Shown here: piece after piece, positions 24,469-32,078 of the stretch
Position numbering within the stretch: the stretch's first letter is position 1
Layout of the letters: each line of letters begins with the position of its first letter
NCBI GenBank assembly: GCA_013152715.1
Contig: JAADFU010000192.1
Location: 1 to 43,034 of the forward strand
Direction: 5' to 3'
DNA: 43,034 nucleotides
Source of the DNA: Calditrichota bacterium
Lineage (GTDB): Bacteria > Zhuqueibacterota > Zhuqueibacteria > Thermofontimicrobiales > Thermofontimicrobiaceae
Program-made: the position numbers and the translations under genes
Notes under the pieces: model-generated
Told to the model about the DNA's origin: nothing
What the model saw: the letters and a program-made list of their open reading frames with translations, nothing else
Databases searched by the model: none

Positions 24469-24557
24469 AGCGTCATCTTCACTCTGGTTAAAAGATAAAA
24501 TTTAAGAGCGGCAGGTTTAAACTGCCCGCCGCTCTTCACAATTTCTTCAAAAGTTAA

Positions 24558-25562
24558 TTATGGTTTTTCCAAAATAGCATCATAAATTCCCGGCTGGGGA
24601 GGTCCGGCATATTTATGTGCGGCTAACTTTGAATAAGCAAACCCATTGAAACCATAAAGCAAACTTTTTACATCGTAGCCCAATATTTTCAGATAAGTTG
24701 ATACCTGAGCGGATGTCTGACCTGTATAGCAATACACTACAACAGTCTTATTCGTCGGCAGCAGATTTAATTTCGCATCGGTTTTTAAAGATGTATTTGG
24801 TGTAAACTGATAAGCGCCGGGAATATGTCCGGGATTCAGGTACTCATTTTCAGGCCAATAATTAACAATAAAATAATTGCCTGTATTGTCCCACACATCG
24901 TCAGCACTAATTTTTGGCCATCCCGGAGCAATAACTTCTTTAAACCGAGCTTTAATGATCGCTTCTGCTTCGGTCTCACCAGTATTCAATTCCGGAAAAT
25001 CATAAGTCGTTGTGGTCGTATTCGCTGTAGTTTCCAGATCATTAAAATGCTCATCCGAGGCTACCTGGCCCATCCACTGATGCGAATTGGAAATGCTTGT
25101 GTCCACAGCACACATTCCGAACAGCAAGTTTTGTGCGTCGTAGCCCAGCAAATTCAACACAGCAGTCGCCACACTTGCAGTCTGGCCTGTGTAACAAATA
25201 TTCAAAATGACCTTATCTTTGGGAATAGTGCCATCATCCACTTTGTCCACAAGATCGCCTAATGCCATATTCATTGCGCCTTTAATATGGCCGCTGGCAA
25301 AATCTGTTGCGGAACGATAGTCAATGATGAACGGATCATTCGCTGTATTGCCGTCTGTAAGCACATCATAAACTGCTGAAATAGCAGTATTTACCGGCAA
25401 GCCGCTCGGTGTGGTGTAATTTGAGAAATAGGTGTCACCCTTTTCTGCGACAAGAGCAAACTCATCAACTTCTTCCGGTTCCGTTCCATTGTCTTTGTCG
25501 CATCCAAGAATGATAACTAATGCGAGCATGAGCACGAGAAAGATTGTTAAATACCTTTTCAT
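24558..25562 (-). CDS. Double-rhodanese lipoprotein
   Basis: A 334-residue protein with a clear lipoprotein signal (lipobox IILGC, Cys21). Two rhodanese-like domains follow, about 45-160 and 195-325. Each has the active-site loop CYTGQT (around residues 123 and 278) and the paired motifs IIDYRSATDFASGHIKGA and IVNYWPENEYLNPGHIPGA. Both catalytic cysteines are present, so sulfur transfer or persulfide chemistry is possible. GGAGGT lies six bases before the ATG. It lies between the multihaem selenoprotein candidate and the barrel gene. A rhodanese-family lipoprotein (ExtH, from memory) accompanies the barrel in the Geobacter sulfurreducens ExtHIJKL conduit, so it is probably a true conduit component and not a passenger. 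Confidence 0.9.
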   Translation of the reverse strand: MKRYLTIFLVLMLALVIILGCDKDNGTEPEEVDEFALVAEKGDTYFSNYTTPSGLPVNTAISAVYDVLTDGNTANDPFIIDYRSATDFASGHIKGAMNMALGDLVDKVDDGTIPKDKVILNICYTGQTASVATAVLNLLGYDAQNLLFGMCAVDTSISNSHQWMGQVASDEHFNDLETTANTTTTTYDFPELNTGETEAEAIIKARFKEVIAPGWPKISADDVWDNTGNYFIVNYWPENEYLNPGHIPGAYQFTPNTSLKTDAKLNLLPTNKTVVVYCYTGQTSAQVSTYLKILGYDVKSLLYGFNGFAYSKLAAHKYAGPPQPGIYDAILEKP

Positions 25563-25604
25563 TGCAGGACCTCCAACTTGGTTAAGAAATTAAATTAATT
25601 AGTC

Positions 25605-26939
25605 TTAAAACGAACTTGGTGGAATTTTGTCATCCATTACAATATCTTTGTTTGCGTCGACTTCATAATCAAACAGGTCTGTAGTCAACAAATAATATTC
25701 TTTCGTCGTGTGACATTTTAAATAACAACTTCCATTAGTACCGGTCGTATCGGTTTGCGCCGTCCACCGCTGAATATTGTGCGGCGTGGTGTATTTCCAG
25801 GTCGGTTCGCTGTTGAAATTCGGCAAATCAGCGATCCCCCAACTGGCGTAAGTGTCCGGGGCAACCGGAATGTGACGCACTGTCACATAGTCATATTCAG
25901 CGTTCTCCGCCCGAATATTGAATTTATTTTTGGCAATTTTAAATGCAATATAAGAGTTGCCGGTAATTCCCGCGCCGCCGGTGTGGCAGGCATTGCAATT
26001 TTTATAAGGCTGAGCGTGACAAATCTGGCAGGAAAGCGTGGCGCCGGCAAGACCTTTCCAGTGCATTTGATGATAGATATTGGCATCCAGTTTATCTTCA
26101 TGACAACTTTCGCAGCGCGGTGCGTTTTGAACCAGATAGCGATAGTCCGCAGCGCCAGCGTCGCCATGCATCTCATTTTCGGTGTGGCAAAAAGTACATT
26201 TCGAACCGCCGGGTTTGTAGCGATGCACATCAGCGAAATAGCCTTCGCGCTGACCCAGATATTCTTCGCCGACACGGCTTCCGTGGCAAGCAACGCAGTT
26301 ATTGTCCCGCTCGGGCTCGCTGAAAACATGGCCGCTGGTAAAACCACCCTTTACAGAAATCGGTCGCTGGACATGACACTGACCGCAAGTACCGTGGCAT
26401 TTTCCGCACTCGGCTTTAAATTTGCCCATCATCGTCGCGTCATTTTCAATACTGTAGCCAAGACGATTTTCAATTCTCTTCAGATAACCCGACTGTGTTT
26501 TGTGCAGCGACGGGCTGTATTGATTAACGATATCTTCATGGCAGCCAGAGCAATAGGCCGTTGCTTTGTCGCTGGGCACAGCCACAATATTTTGATGAGC
26601 AGAATCTTTATCAAACGCCGTTTTATCGCCACCGTGACAAACGACACAACCAATTCGTCCGTGGGGCGTGCTGAGAAAATCTTCTTCGACATTAACCATT
26701 TCCCATGCCTCTAACTGAGGCACAGAGCCGCCTCAGCCTTCGCCCGAATCACCACTCTCCGGTGGCAATGGCGTCGCAACCTCTTTCAACAGCGACGAGT
26801 TCAAATGGCAGTAAGTGCAACTGGACTCTTTTGAAGCAAACTGGCTGGACGTCGGCTGATATTTATCCGTACAGCCGCTGCCAATGAGCAAGAAGAGGAA
26901 TAACAAAAAAATGCCATAAAGAAATATTTTGGATGTCAT
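25605..26939 (-). CDS. Multihaem lipoprotein cytochrome read through an in-frame UGA, probable selenoprotein
   Basis: One continuous frame of 444 codons is interrupted only by TGA at 26733-26735 (residue 69). The first part has a lipoprotein-like signal (Cys23 in SGC), a CTYCH haem motif and a Gly-rich stretch (ESGDSGEG). After the UGA come GGSVPQLEAWEMV and nine more CXXCH motifs (CVVCH, CSGCH, CGKCH, CGQCH, CVACH, CTFCH, CESCH, CQICH, CNACH) plus CYLKCH, a CX3CH variant. The part after the UGA alone (from GTG at 26723) would have no signal peptide, so its haems could not be attached in the periplasm. A hairpin directly after the UGA fits bacterial SECIS elements, which favours selenocysteine over a nonsense mutation. 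The start overlaps the stop of the TPR gene by four bases. Confidence 0.8.
26702..26726 (-). promoter_or_regulatory. SECIS-like hairpin for selenocysteine insertion
   Basis: On the minus-strand RNA, UGA is followed by GGCGGC and then a stem of up to ten pairs. The core is GUGCCUC, loop AGUUA, GAGGCAU (seven pairs, one G-U), extended by three more pairs (UCU with GGG, two of them G-U). The loop starts 16 bases after the UGA, is five bases long and has G in its second position. These fit the described bacterial SECIS rules (loop of 3-14 bases, G among its first two bases, 16-37 bases from the UGA). It has no T run and lies inside the coding frame, so it is not a terminator. Confidence 0.75.
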
Positions 26940-27397
26940 TTGTTCCCCTTTAATCCGTTTGATATTAAGTAAGAAGTTAAATAATCAATTATCTCATTAA
27001 TCGTTTCATCTTTAGGCGCAGATTTCTGGTATTCTCTGAAATAGCCATACGATTTTTCCACATCACAATAAAGCCAGAGAATAGCGAGTTTTATCAAATA
27101 TTCTTTGGAATCACTGATATTTTTGAACCGCTCCTCAAAATCGTAAACCAGTTCCGGACACGGACAATCATCAAGCAAAGGGTCTGTCTCGACAATGCAA
27201 TCAATATCGTTCTCATGGACAAGGCTCACAAGAAGTTGTAGCGCGCGTTCCAGATTGCCTTCCTGTACATGGCAAACGATGAGCTTTTTGCGAATCGCCT
27301 TGCTCCTCGGATTCTTCTCCAAAATGTCATCCAATTCTCTCGCTGCCAGAGCATACCTTCTGGCTAAAAAATATTGATTTCCTAACATCTCAGACAT
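26936..27397 (-). CDS. TPR-like protein, first gene of the electron-transfer operon
   Basis: The start is set at the ATG at 27397, with GGGAG upstream; a TTG at 27424 would overlap the promoter. The product is 153 residues with no signal peptide or haem motif. Residues about 6-60 have TPR-like helix pairs (ARRYALAARELDDILEKNPR, then GNLERALQLLVSLV). A DDCPCPEL stretch follows and the rest is helical. It may help assemble or deliver the cytochromes, or act on the UGA-containing mRNA next to it, but no function can be assigned. Its stop overlaps the start of the cytochrome gene (ATGA), so translation is coupled. Confidence 0.75.
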   Translation of the reverse strand: MSEMLGNQYFLARRYALAARELDDILEKNPRSKAIRKKLIVCHVQEGNLERALQLLVSLVHENDIDCIVETDPLLDDCPCPELVYDFEERFKNISDSKEYLIKLAILWLYCDVEKSYGYFREYQKSAPKDETINEIIDYLTSYLISNGLKGNK

Positions 27398-27429
27398 TCT
27401 TTTCTCCCAGCTATTAAGGTTCAATGTTT

Positions 27430-27446
27430 GTCAAAAACCTTGCCAG
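27430..27446 (-). promoter_or_regulatory. Sigma-54-like promoter of the electron-transfer operon
   Basis: On the minus strand the bases read CTGGCAAGGTTTTTGAC: a full CTGGCA -24 box and TTGA at -12 with correct spacing. The predicted start near 27420 gives a leader of about 22 bases that contains the GGGAG ribosome binding site of the TPR gene. This fixes the ATG at 27397 as its start. Palindromic sites lie 53 to 148 bases upstream. Confidence 0.65.
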
Positions 27447-27498
27447 AAGATGTATCGCTCTGTTTATAATGGGATTAGCTAATTTTTCAAGATAAGAC

Positions 27499-27594
27499 AA
27501 AGTGTTTCACGTAAAACACTTTATTAGCGCCCATCTCTTTATTTTTTCAATAGTTAGGGTATTTTGAAACGATTTGTTTCGTGAAACGTTTCAC
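27499..27594. promoter_or_regulatory. Palindromic operator array upstream of the electron-transfer operon
   Basis: A near-perfect 24-base palindrome lies at 27499-27522 (half-site AAAGTGTTT, centre with ACGT, one mismatched pair). A second site at 27581-27594 is a perfect 14-base palindrome, GTGAAACGTTTCAC. Between them GAAAC and GTTTC half-sites recur at 27566-27580. All share the GTTTCAC/GTGAAAC half-site. They lie upstream of the -24/-12 element at 27430 and just after the end of the PAS/sigma-54 activator gene, whose product is the probable binder. Confidence 0.65.
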
Positions 27595-27600
27595 AGCAGG

Positions 27601-28926
27601 CTATTGAGGAAGATTGATCTGTTTCATTTTTCGCCACAGTGTGCTGCGGCTGATACCCAATTCCTGGGCAACGCGCGTTTTATTCCATTTATGTCTTTCC
27701 AGCAATTTTAAAATAAGCGAACACTCCTCCGATTCCAAACAGGACGCATACTGAGCACGCACAGAAGATACGCCGCTACGAACAGACAGTGGTAATTTGC
27801 TCAACGCTATTGTCGAACTGTCGCGAGTGCGGACAAAGGCATACTCCAGCGCATTTTCCAACTCGCGAATATTGCCGGGCCAGGTGTATTCGACTAATAA
27901 TTCCAATGCCGGGTCTTCGATATCGTTCATCTTTTTTCCATAAATCAAAGAGAACTTTCTTAAAAAATGTTTCACCAAATAAGGCACATCTTCGGGTCTT
28001 TCCCGCAACGGCGGCACAGAAATAGGGATCACATTCAGGCGATAGAACAAATCTTCGCGAAACTCCCCGTTTCTGATTGAATCCACCAAATTTTTATTGG
28101 TCGCCGCAATCACGCGCACATCCACGGTTCGGCTTTTCGATTCGCCGACGCGTTCAAAAGCGCCCTCTTGCAAAACACGGAGAAGTTGAAGCTGCATTTG
28201 CACTGGCATCTCGCCGACTTCATCCAAAAAAATCGTGCCTCCATTTGCGAGCTCAAAACGCCCTTCTCGGTCGCGAATAGCGCCGGTAAAGGCGCCTTTT
28301 ACATGACCGAAAAGCTCACTCGCCAGCAACTGCCGCGAAAAAACCGAGCAGTTGACTTTCACAAATGGTTTGTCTTTGCGTTGGCTTGTCGCCTGAATCG
28401 CATTGGCAACCATCTCTTTTCCGGTTCCGGACTCCCCTTGAATCAGAACCGACGCATCAGAATCGGAAATCTCGTCAATGAGCTCAAAAATTTCATGCAT
28501 CGCTTTGCTGTACCCGACGATACCTTGAAACTGAAATCGCCGCGTATGTTTTTCTCGAAACATTACTAAATCCGAGACGTCCCGAAAAGAGATGACGCCC
28601 CCAAGCGGTTCGCCCTCGGAATTGCGCAAAATTGCGACATTCATTTTTACGGGGATCATCTTCCCTGCTTTATCTCTCATTTTTGAATCCAAGTCGTAAA
28701 TATTCTTTCCCGATTCCAGCACTTGCGCAATCGGACATTGAATAAAACATAAATTAGACTTGAAAATATGCTTACAAAATTTGCCGAGGACTTCGGAACG
28801 ATTCATTCCGGTAATTTCTTCTGCCGCTCTGTTGAAATAATTTATTTTAAAATCTGCATCAACAGTAAAAAGCCCTTCGGCAATGGAATCCAATATGTCA
28901 TGAGTCAGTTCTTGATCAGTTGGCAT
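27601..28926 (-). CDS. PAS-domain sigma-54 activator
   Basis: The ATG at 28926 (with AGGGTG upstream) is preferred over the longer frame to 28965. The 441-residue product has an N-terminal PAS domain (about 5-115) instead of a receiver. It holds three cysteines, C51, C60 and C64 (FCKHIFKSNLCFIQCP), a pattern suited to metal, haem or redox sensing. The AAA+ domain (about 130-365) has GESGTGKE, the GAFTGA loop and RLNVIPISVPPLRERPED. A Fis-type helix-turn-helix ends the protein (NKTRVAQELGISRSTLWRKM). No kinase gene is adjacent, so it probably senses a signal directly in the cytosol. The palindromes and -24/-12 element next to its 3' end point to the electron-transfer operon as its target. Confidence 0.93.
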   Translation of the reverse strand: MPTDQELTHDILDSIAEGLFTVDADFKINYFNRAAEEITGMNRSEVLGKFCKHIFKSNLCFIQCPIAQVLESGKNIYDLDSKMRDKAGKMIPVKMNVAILRNSEGEPLGGVISFRDVSDLVMFREKHTRRFQFQGIVGYSKAMHEIFELIDEISDSDASVLIQGESGTGKEMVANAIQATSQRKDKPFVKVNCSVFSRQLLASELFGHVKGAFTGAIRDREGRFELANGGTIFLDEVGEMPVQMQLQLLRVLQEGAFERVGESKSRTVDVRVIAATNKNLVDSIRNGEFREDLFYRLNVIPISVPPLRERPEDVPYLVKHFLRKFSLIYGKKMNDIEDPALELLVEYTWPGNIRELENALEYAFVRTRDSSTIALSKLPLSVRSGVSSVRAQYASCLESEECSLILKLLERHKWNKTRVAQELGISRSTLWRKMKQINLPQ

Positions 28927-29280
28927 TTTCACCCTTTCTCGTTTCATTTGCTGAAAATGAAACAATTCGTTCTAAAAGATAATAACTTTTCTCAAAAAGT
29001 CAAGCGAAATCCACTGGCATTACCCGGGAAATGATTGAATTGGCAGCAAACTCACTGTTGCTCCGGCATATAAACTTCGTTGGGAAATAATAAATCCTTT
29101 GCACGATAAAAAACAACATGAAAATCATTTAAAAAAAATCACACTATCGTCGTGCCGCAAAAAAACCAACCGGGCGTTATCGTAATAGTTACTATTTTTG
29201 CAATCGGTGGTTGTAGAATTATTTTGTCAATAATCATTTTGTCATTTTTTTACAACTGACAGAACAGTTGCCTTCTGTTC
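28927..29280. other. Intergenic region with a secondary hairpin, no gene seen
   Basis: AT-rich and without a supported coding frame. It should hold the promoter of the PAS/sigma-54 activator. A six-pair inverted repeat (GAACAG at 29262-29267 with CTGTTC at 29275-29280) lies just beyond the terminator of the dikinase gene and may be a second, weaker stop signal. Confidence 0.5.
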
Positions 29281-29325
29281 AAAAAAGAAGCGACTGAACG
29301 GATTTTTTTTCGCCGCGCAGTCGCT
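29281..29325 (-). terminator. Terminator of the pyruvate phosphate dikinase gene
   Basis: An eight-base perfect stem (AGCGACTG at 29289-29296 with its complement at 29318-29325) is followed on the minus strand by TCTTTTTT. It starts 35 bases after the stop codon. Confidence 0.8.
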
Positions 29326-29359
29326 CCTGATATTTTGCAATTAGTAATTTGTAAATTTG

Positions 29360-32035
29360 TTATTTATTTTGAATCGCCGCTTGAGCAGCAGCCAGACGCG
29401 CAATCGGCACGCGGTACGGCGAGCAGCTCACGTAATTCATTCCCACGCGATGGCAGAAATCGATGGAACGCGGATCTCCGCCGTGTTCGCCGCAAATACC
29501 CACTTTCAAATTCTGTCGCACGCTGCGGCCTTTTTTCACGCCCATCTCGACCAACTGTCCCACGCCTTCCTGATCAAGAGTCTGAAACGGATCATCGGCA
29601 AGAATGCCCCTGTCCAGATATTCTTTGAGGAATTTTCCGGCATCGTCGCGGCTGTAGCCGAAAGTCATCTGCGTCAAGTCATTCGTGCCAAAAGAGAAAA
29701 ATTCCGCTTCTTCTGCCACTTTGTCAGCAGTCAGCGCGGCGCGCGGAATTTCAATCATGGTGCCGACCTTGTATTCCACTTTCACGCCCATCTCTTTTTG
29801 CACTTCTTCGGCAACTCTGATAACCACAGTTTTTTGATCGGCAAACTCGGCTTTGGTGCCAATCAGCGGAATCATAATTTCAGGATAGACATTCACGCCT
29901 TCTTTTTTCAACTGACAGGCAGCTTCCATGATGGCGCGCGCCTGCATTTCGGTAATTTCCGGGTAAGTGATTCCCAGGCGGCAGCCGCGGTGTCCGAGCA
30001 TGGGATTGAATTCAGCCAGCGCCTCAACTTTGGCTTTGACATGCTCTTTGGAAACGCCCATCTCTTTTGCCATTTCTTCCTGGTTGGCGTCGTCGTGCGG
30101 CAGGAACTCATGCAGCGGCGGATCCAGCGTACGAATTGTCACCGGCAAATCGTGCATGGCTTTGAAAATCCCGTAGAAATCTTCCCGCTGATACGGCAGC
30201 AGTTTGGCCAGCGCTCTTCGTCTGCCTTCTTCGTCTTCTGCCAGAATCATTTCCCGCACTGCTTTGATGCGATCTCCTTCAAAAAACATGTGCTCTGTAC
30301 GGCACAGTCCGATTCCTTCGGCGCCGAAATTTCTCGCTACTGTCGAATCGTGTGGCGTGTCAGCATTGGTGCGCACGCCCAGTTCGCGAATTTCGTCCGC
30401 CCAAGACATCAATTTACCAAAATTTCCGGACAATTCCGGTTCCACTGTGGGCACTTTACCCTCAATGACTTCGCCTTTAGAGCCGTCCAGAGAAATCCAA
30501 TCGCCTTCTTTGTAAACTTCGTTGTTTACGGTCATGGTTTTGTTTTTGTAGCTAATTTCCAGATCGCCGCAACCAGCTACGCAGCAAATTCCCATTCCGC
30601 GGGCAACAACGGCAGCGTGCGAAGTCATTCCGCCGCGAGCGGTCAAAATTCCTTTAGCCGCGCTCATCCCGCCGATATCTTCCGGCGAAGTTTCAATACG
30701 GACCAAAATGACATCTTCGCCTTTTTTCTCCCAATCTTCGGCGTCATCAGCGTGAAAAACGATGCGGCCCGTCGCCGCGCCCGGTGAAGCGGGCAAACCT
30801 TTGGCAATCAGTTTAGTTTTTGCATTAGGATCAAACATCGGATGCAAAAGCTGATCCAATTGGCCAGGTTCAACGCGCATGACTGCGGTCTCTTTGTCGA
30901 TCAGACCCTCGTCAACCATTTCCACTGCGATCCGCACGGCAGCAGCAGCAGTGCGTTTCCCGGTGCGAGTTTGCAACATCCAGAGATGTCCTTTCTGAAT
31001 GGTGAACTCGATGTCCTGCATATCTTTGTAGTGATTTTCCAATTTTTTGTAAATCGCTTCCAGCTCAGCGTACGCTTCAGGCATCACTTCTTGCAAAGTT
31101 TTGTGCGAAGGATCTCTTTTTGTCGAGTCGTTGATCGGCTGCGGCGTACGAATACCAGCGACCACATCTTCGCCCTGGGCATTGACCAGATATTCGCCGT
31201 AAAACTGTCTTCTTCCCGTCGCCGGATCGCGCGTGAAAGCTACGCCAGTGGCACAGTCGTCTCCCATATTTCCGAAAACCATGGATTGCACATTCACCGC
31301 CGTGCCCCAATGCGCAGGGATGTTATTCAATTTGCGGTAGGTAATGGCGCGAGGATTATTCCAGGAACCGAATACAGCGCCAATTGCTCCCCAGAGTTGC
31401 TCCCAGGGATCAGTAGGAAAATCTTTACCAGTGCGTTTTTTAATTTCCGCCTTGAACAACTCGACCAAACGCTTCAAATCTTTTGCTTCCAGCTCCGTGT
31501 CCAATTTGACGCCCTTTTCCGTCTTGACCTTATCAATGATGACCTCAAACGGATCCTCTTCCTCTTTAGATTCCGGTTTCAAACCCATGACCACGTCACC
31601 GTACATCTGGACAAATCTGCGGTAAGAGTCCCAGCCAAAACGTTCGTTATGGGCATGGTTAATGACTCCCTGAACAGTTTCGTCGTTCAAGCCGAGGTTC
31701 AAAACCGTGTCCATCATTCCGGGCATGGAAGCAGGTGCACCCGAACGTACAGAAACCAGCAGCGGGTTTTCCTTATCGCCAAACTTTGCTCCCATTACAT
31801 TTTCAATATGTTTCACGCCTTCGATTACTTGTTCCCTGACATCCTTGGTCAACACGCCGCCATTTTCATAATATTGAGCGCAGACTTCAGTTGAAATAGA
31901 GAACCCAGCCGGAACCGGCATTCCCAGATTAGCCATTTCAGCCAGATTGGCACCTTTGCCGCCGAGCAATTCCTTCATCGACGCATCGCCATCAGCTTTT
32001 CCTTTTCCAAATAAATAGACATATTTCTTGCTCAT
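29360..32035 (-). CDS. ppdK: Pyruvate, phosphate dikinase
   Basis: An 891-residue enzyme that interconverts pyruvate, ATP and phosphate with PEP, AMP and diphosphate; in anaerobes it often runs in the glycolytic or gluconeogenic direction. The N-terminal ATP-grasp domain starts with [16 protein letters not shown]. The swivelling phosphohistidine domain has [15 protein letters not shown] with the catalytic His. The C-terminal TIM barrel has [22 protein letters not shown] and the [10 protein letters not shown] cysteine. The length is normal. The ATG at 32035 (GGAG eight bases upstream) is favoured over the TTG just before it. It stands alone on the minus strand with a terminator after it; the protease gene upstream ends 43 bases before it. 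Confidence 0.98.
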   Translation of the reverse strand: MSKKYVYLFGKGKADGDASMKELLGGKGANLAEMANLGMPVPAGFSISTEVCAQYYENGGVLTKDVREQVIEGVKHIENVMGAKFGDKENPLLVSVRSGAPASMPGMMDTVLNLGLNDETVQGVINHAHNERFGWDSYRRFVQMYGDVVMGLKPESKEEEDPFEVIIDKVKTEKGVKLDTELEAKDLKRLVELFKAEIKKRTGKDFPTDPWEQLWGAIGAVFGSWNNPRAITYRKLNNIPAHWGTAVNVQSMVFGNMGDDCATGVAFTRDPATGRRQFYGEYLVNAQGEDVVAGIRTPQPINDSTKRDPSHKTLQEVMPEAYAELEAIYKKLENHYKDMQDIEFTIQKGHLWMLQTRTGKRTAAAAVRIAVEMVDEGLIDKETAVMRVEPGQLDQLLHPMFDPNAKTKLIAKGLPASPGAATGRIVFHADDAEDWEKKGEDVILVRIETSPEDIGGMSAAKGILTARGGMTSHAAVVARGMGICCVAGCGDLEISYKNKTMTVNNEVYKEGDWISLDGSKGEVIEGKVPTVEPELSGNFGKLMSWADEIRELGVRTNADTPHDSTVARNFGAEGIGLCRTEHMFFEGDRIKAVREMILAEDEEGRRRALAKLLPYQREDFYGIFKAMHDLPVTIRTLDPPLHEFLPHDDANQEEMAKEMGVSKEHVKAKVEALAEFNPMLGHRGCRLGITYPEITEMQARAIMEAACQLKKEGVNVYPEIMIPLIGTKAEFADQKTVVIRVAEEVQKEMGVKVEYKVGTMIEIPRAALTADKVAEEAEFFSFGTNDLTQMTFGYSRDDAGKFLKEYLDRGILADDPFQTLDQEGVGQLVEMGVKKGRSVRQNLKVGICGEHGGDPRSIDFCHRVGMNYVSCSPYRVPIARLAAAQAAIQNK

Positions 32036-32078
32036 CAACCAATCTCCTTCAGTTTCAATTGCAATAATTTCCAGTCAT

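Noticed and set aside
25755-26714. Long plus-strand frame opposite the multihaem cytochrome
   Set aside because: It is the antisense of a gene with clear haem motifs and signals; no start signals of its own.
26723-26939. Two separate genes, a 68-residue lipoprotein and a 372-residue cytochrome starting at GTG 26723
   Set aside because: They share one frame, the second would lack a signal peptide, and a SECIS-like hairpin follows the UGA. Reinitiation at the GTG, helped by the weak GAGG before it, remains possible.
29357-30787. Long plus-strand frame opposite pyruvate phosphate dikinase
   Set aside because: Antisense shadow of a conserved enzyme; composition rich in His, Phe and Arg, no known domain.
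30842-31894. Second long plus-strand frame opposite the dikinase gene
   Set aside because: Same reason: mirror of conserved coding sequence without start signals.
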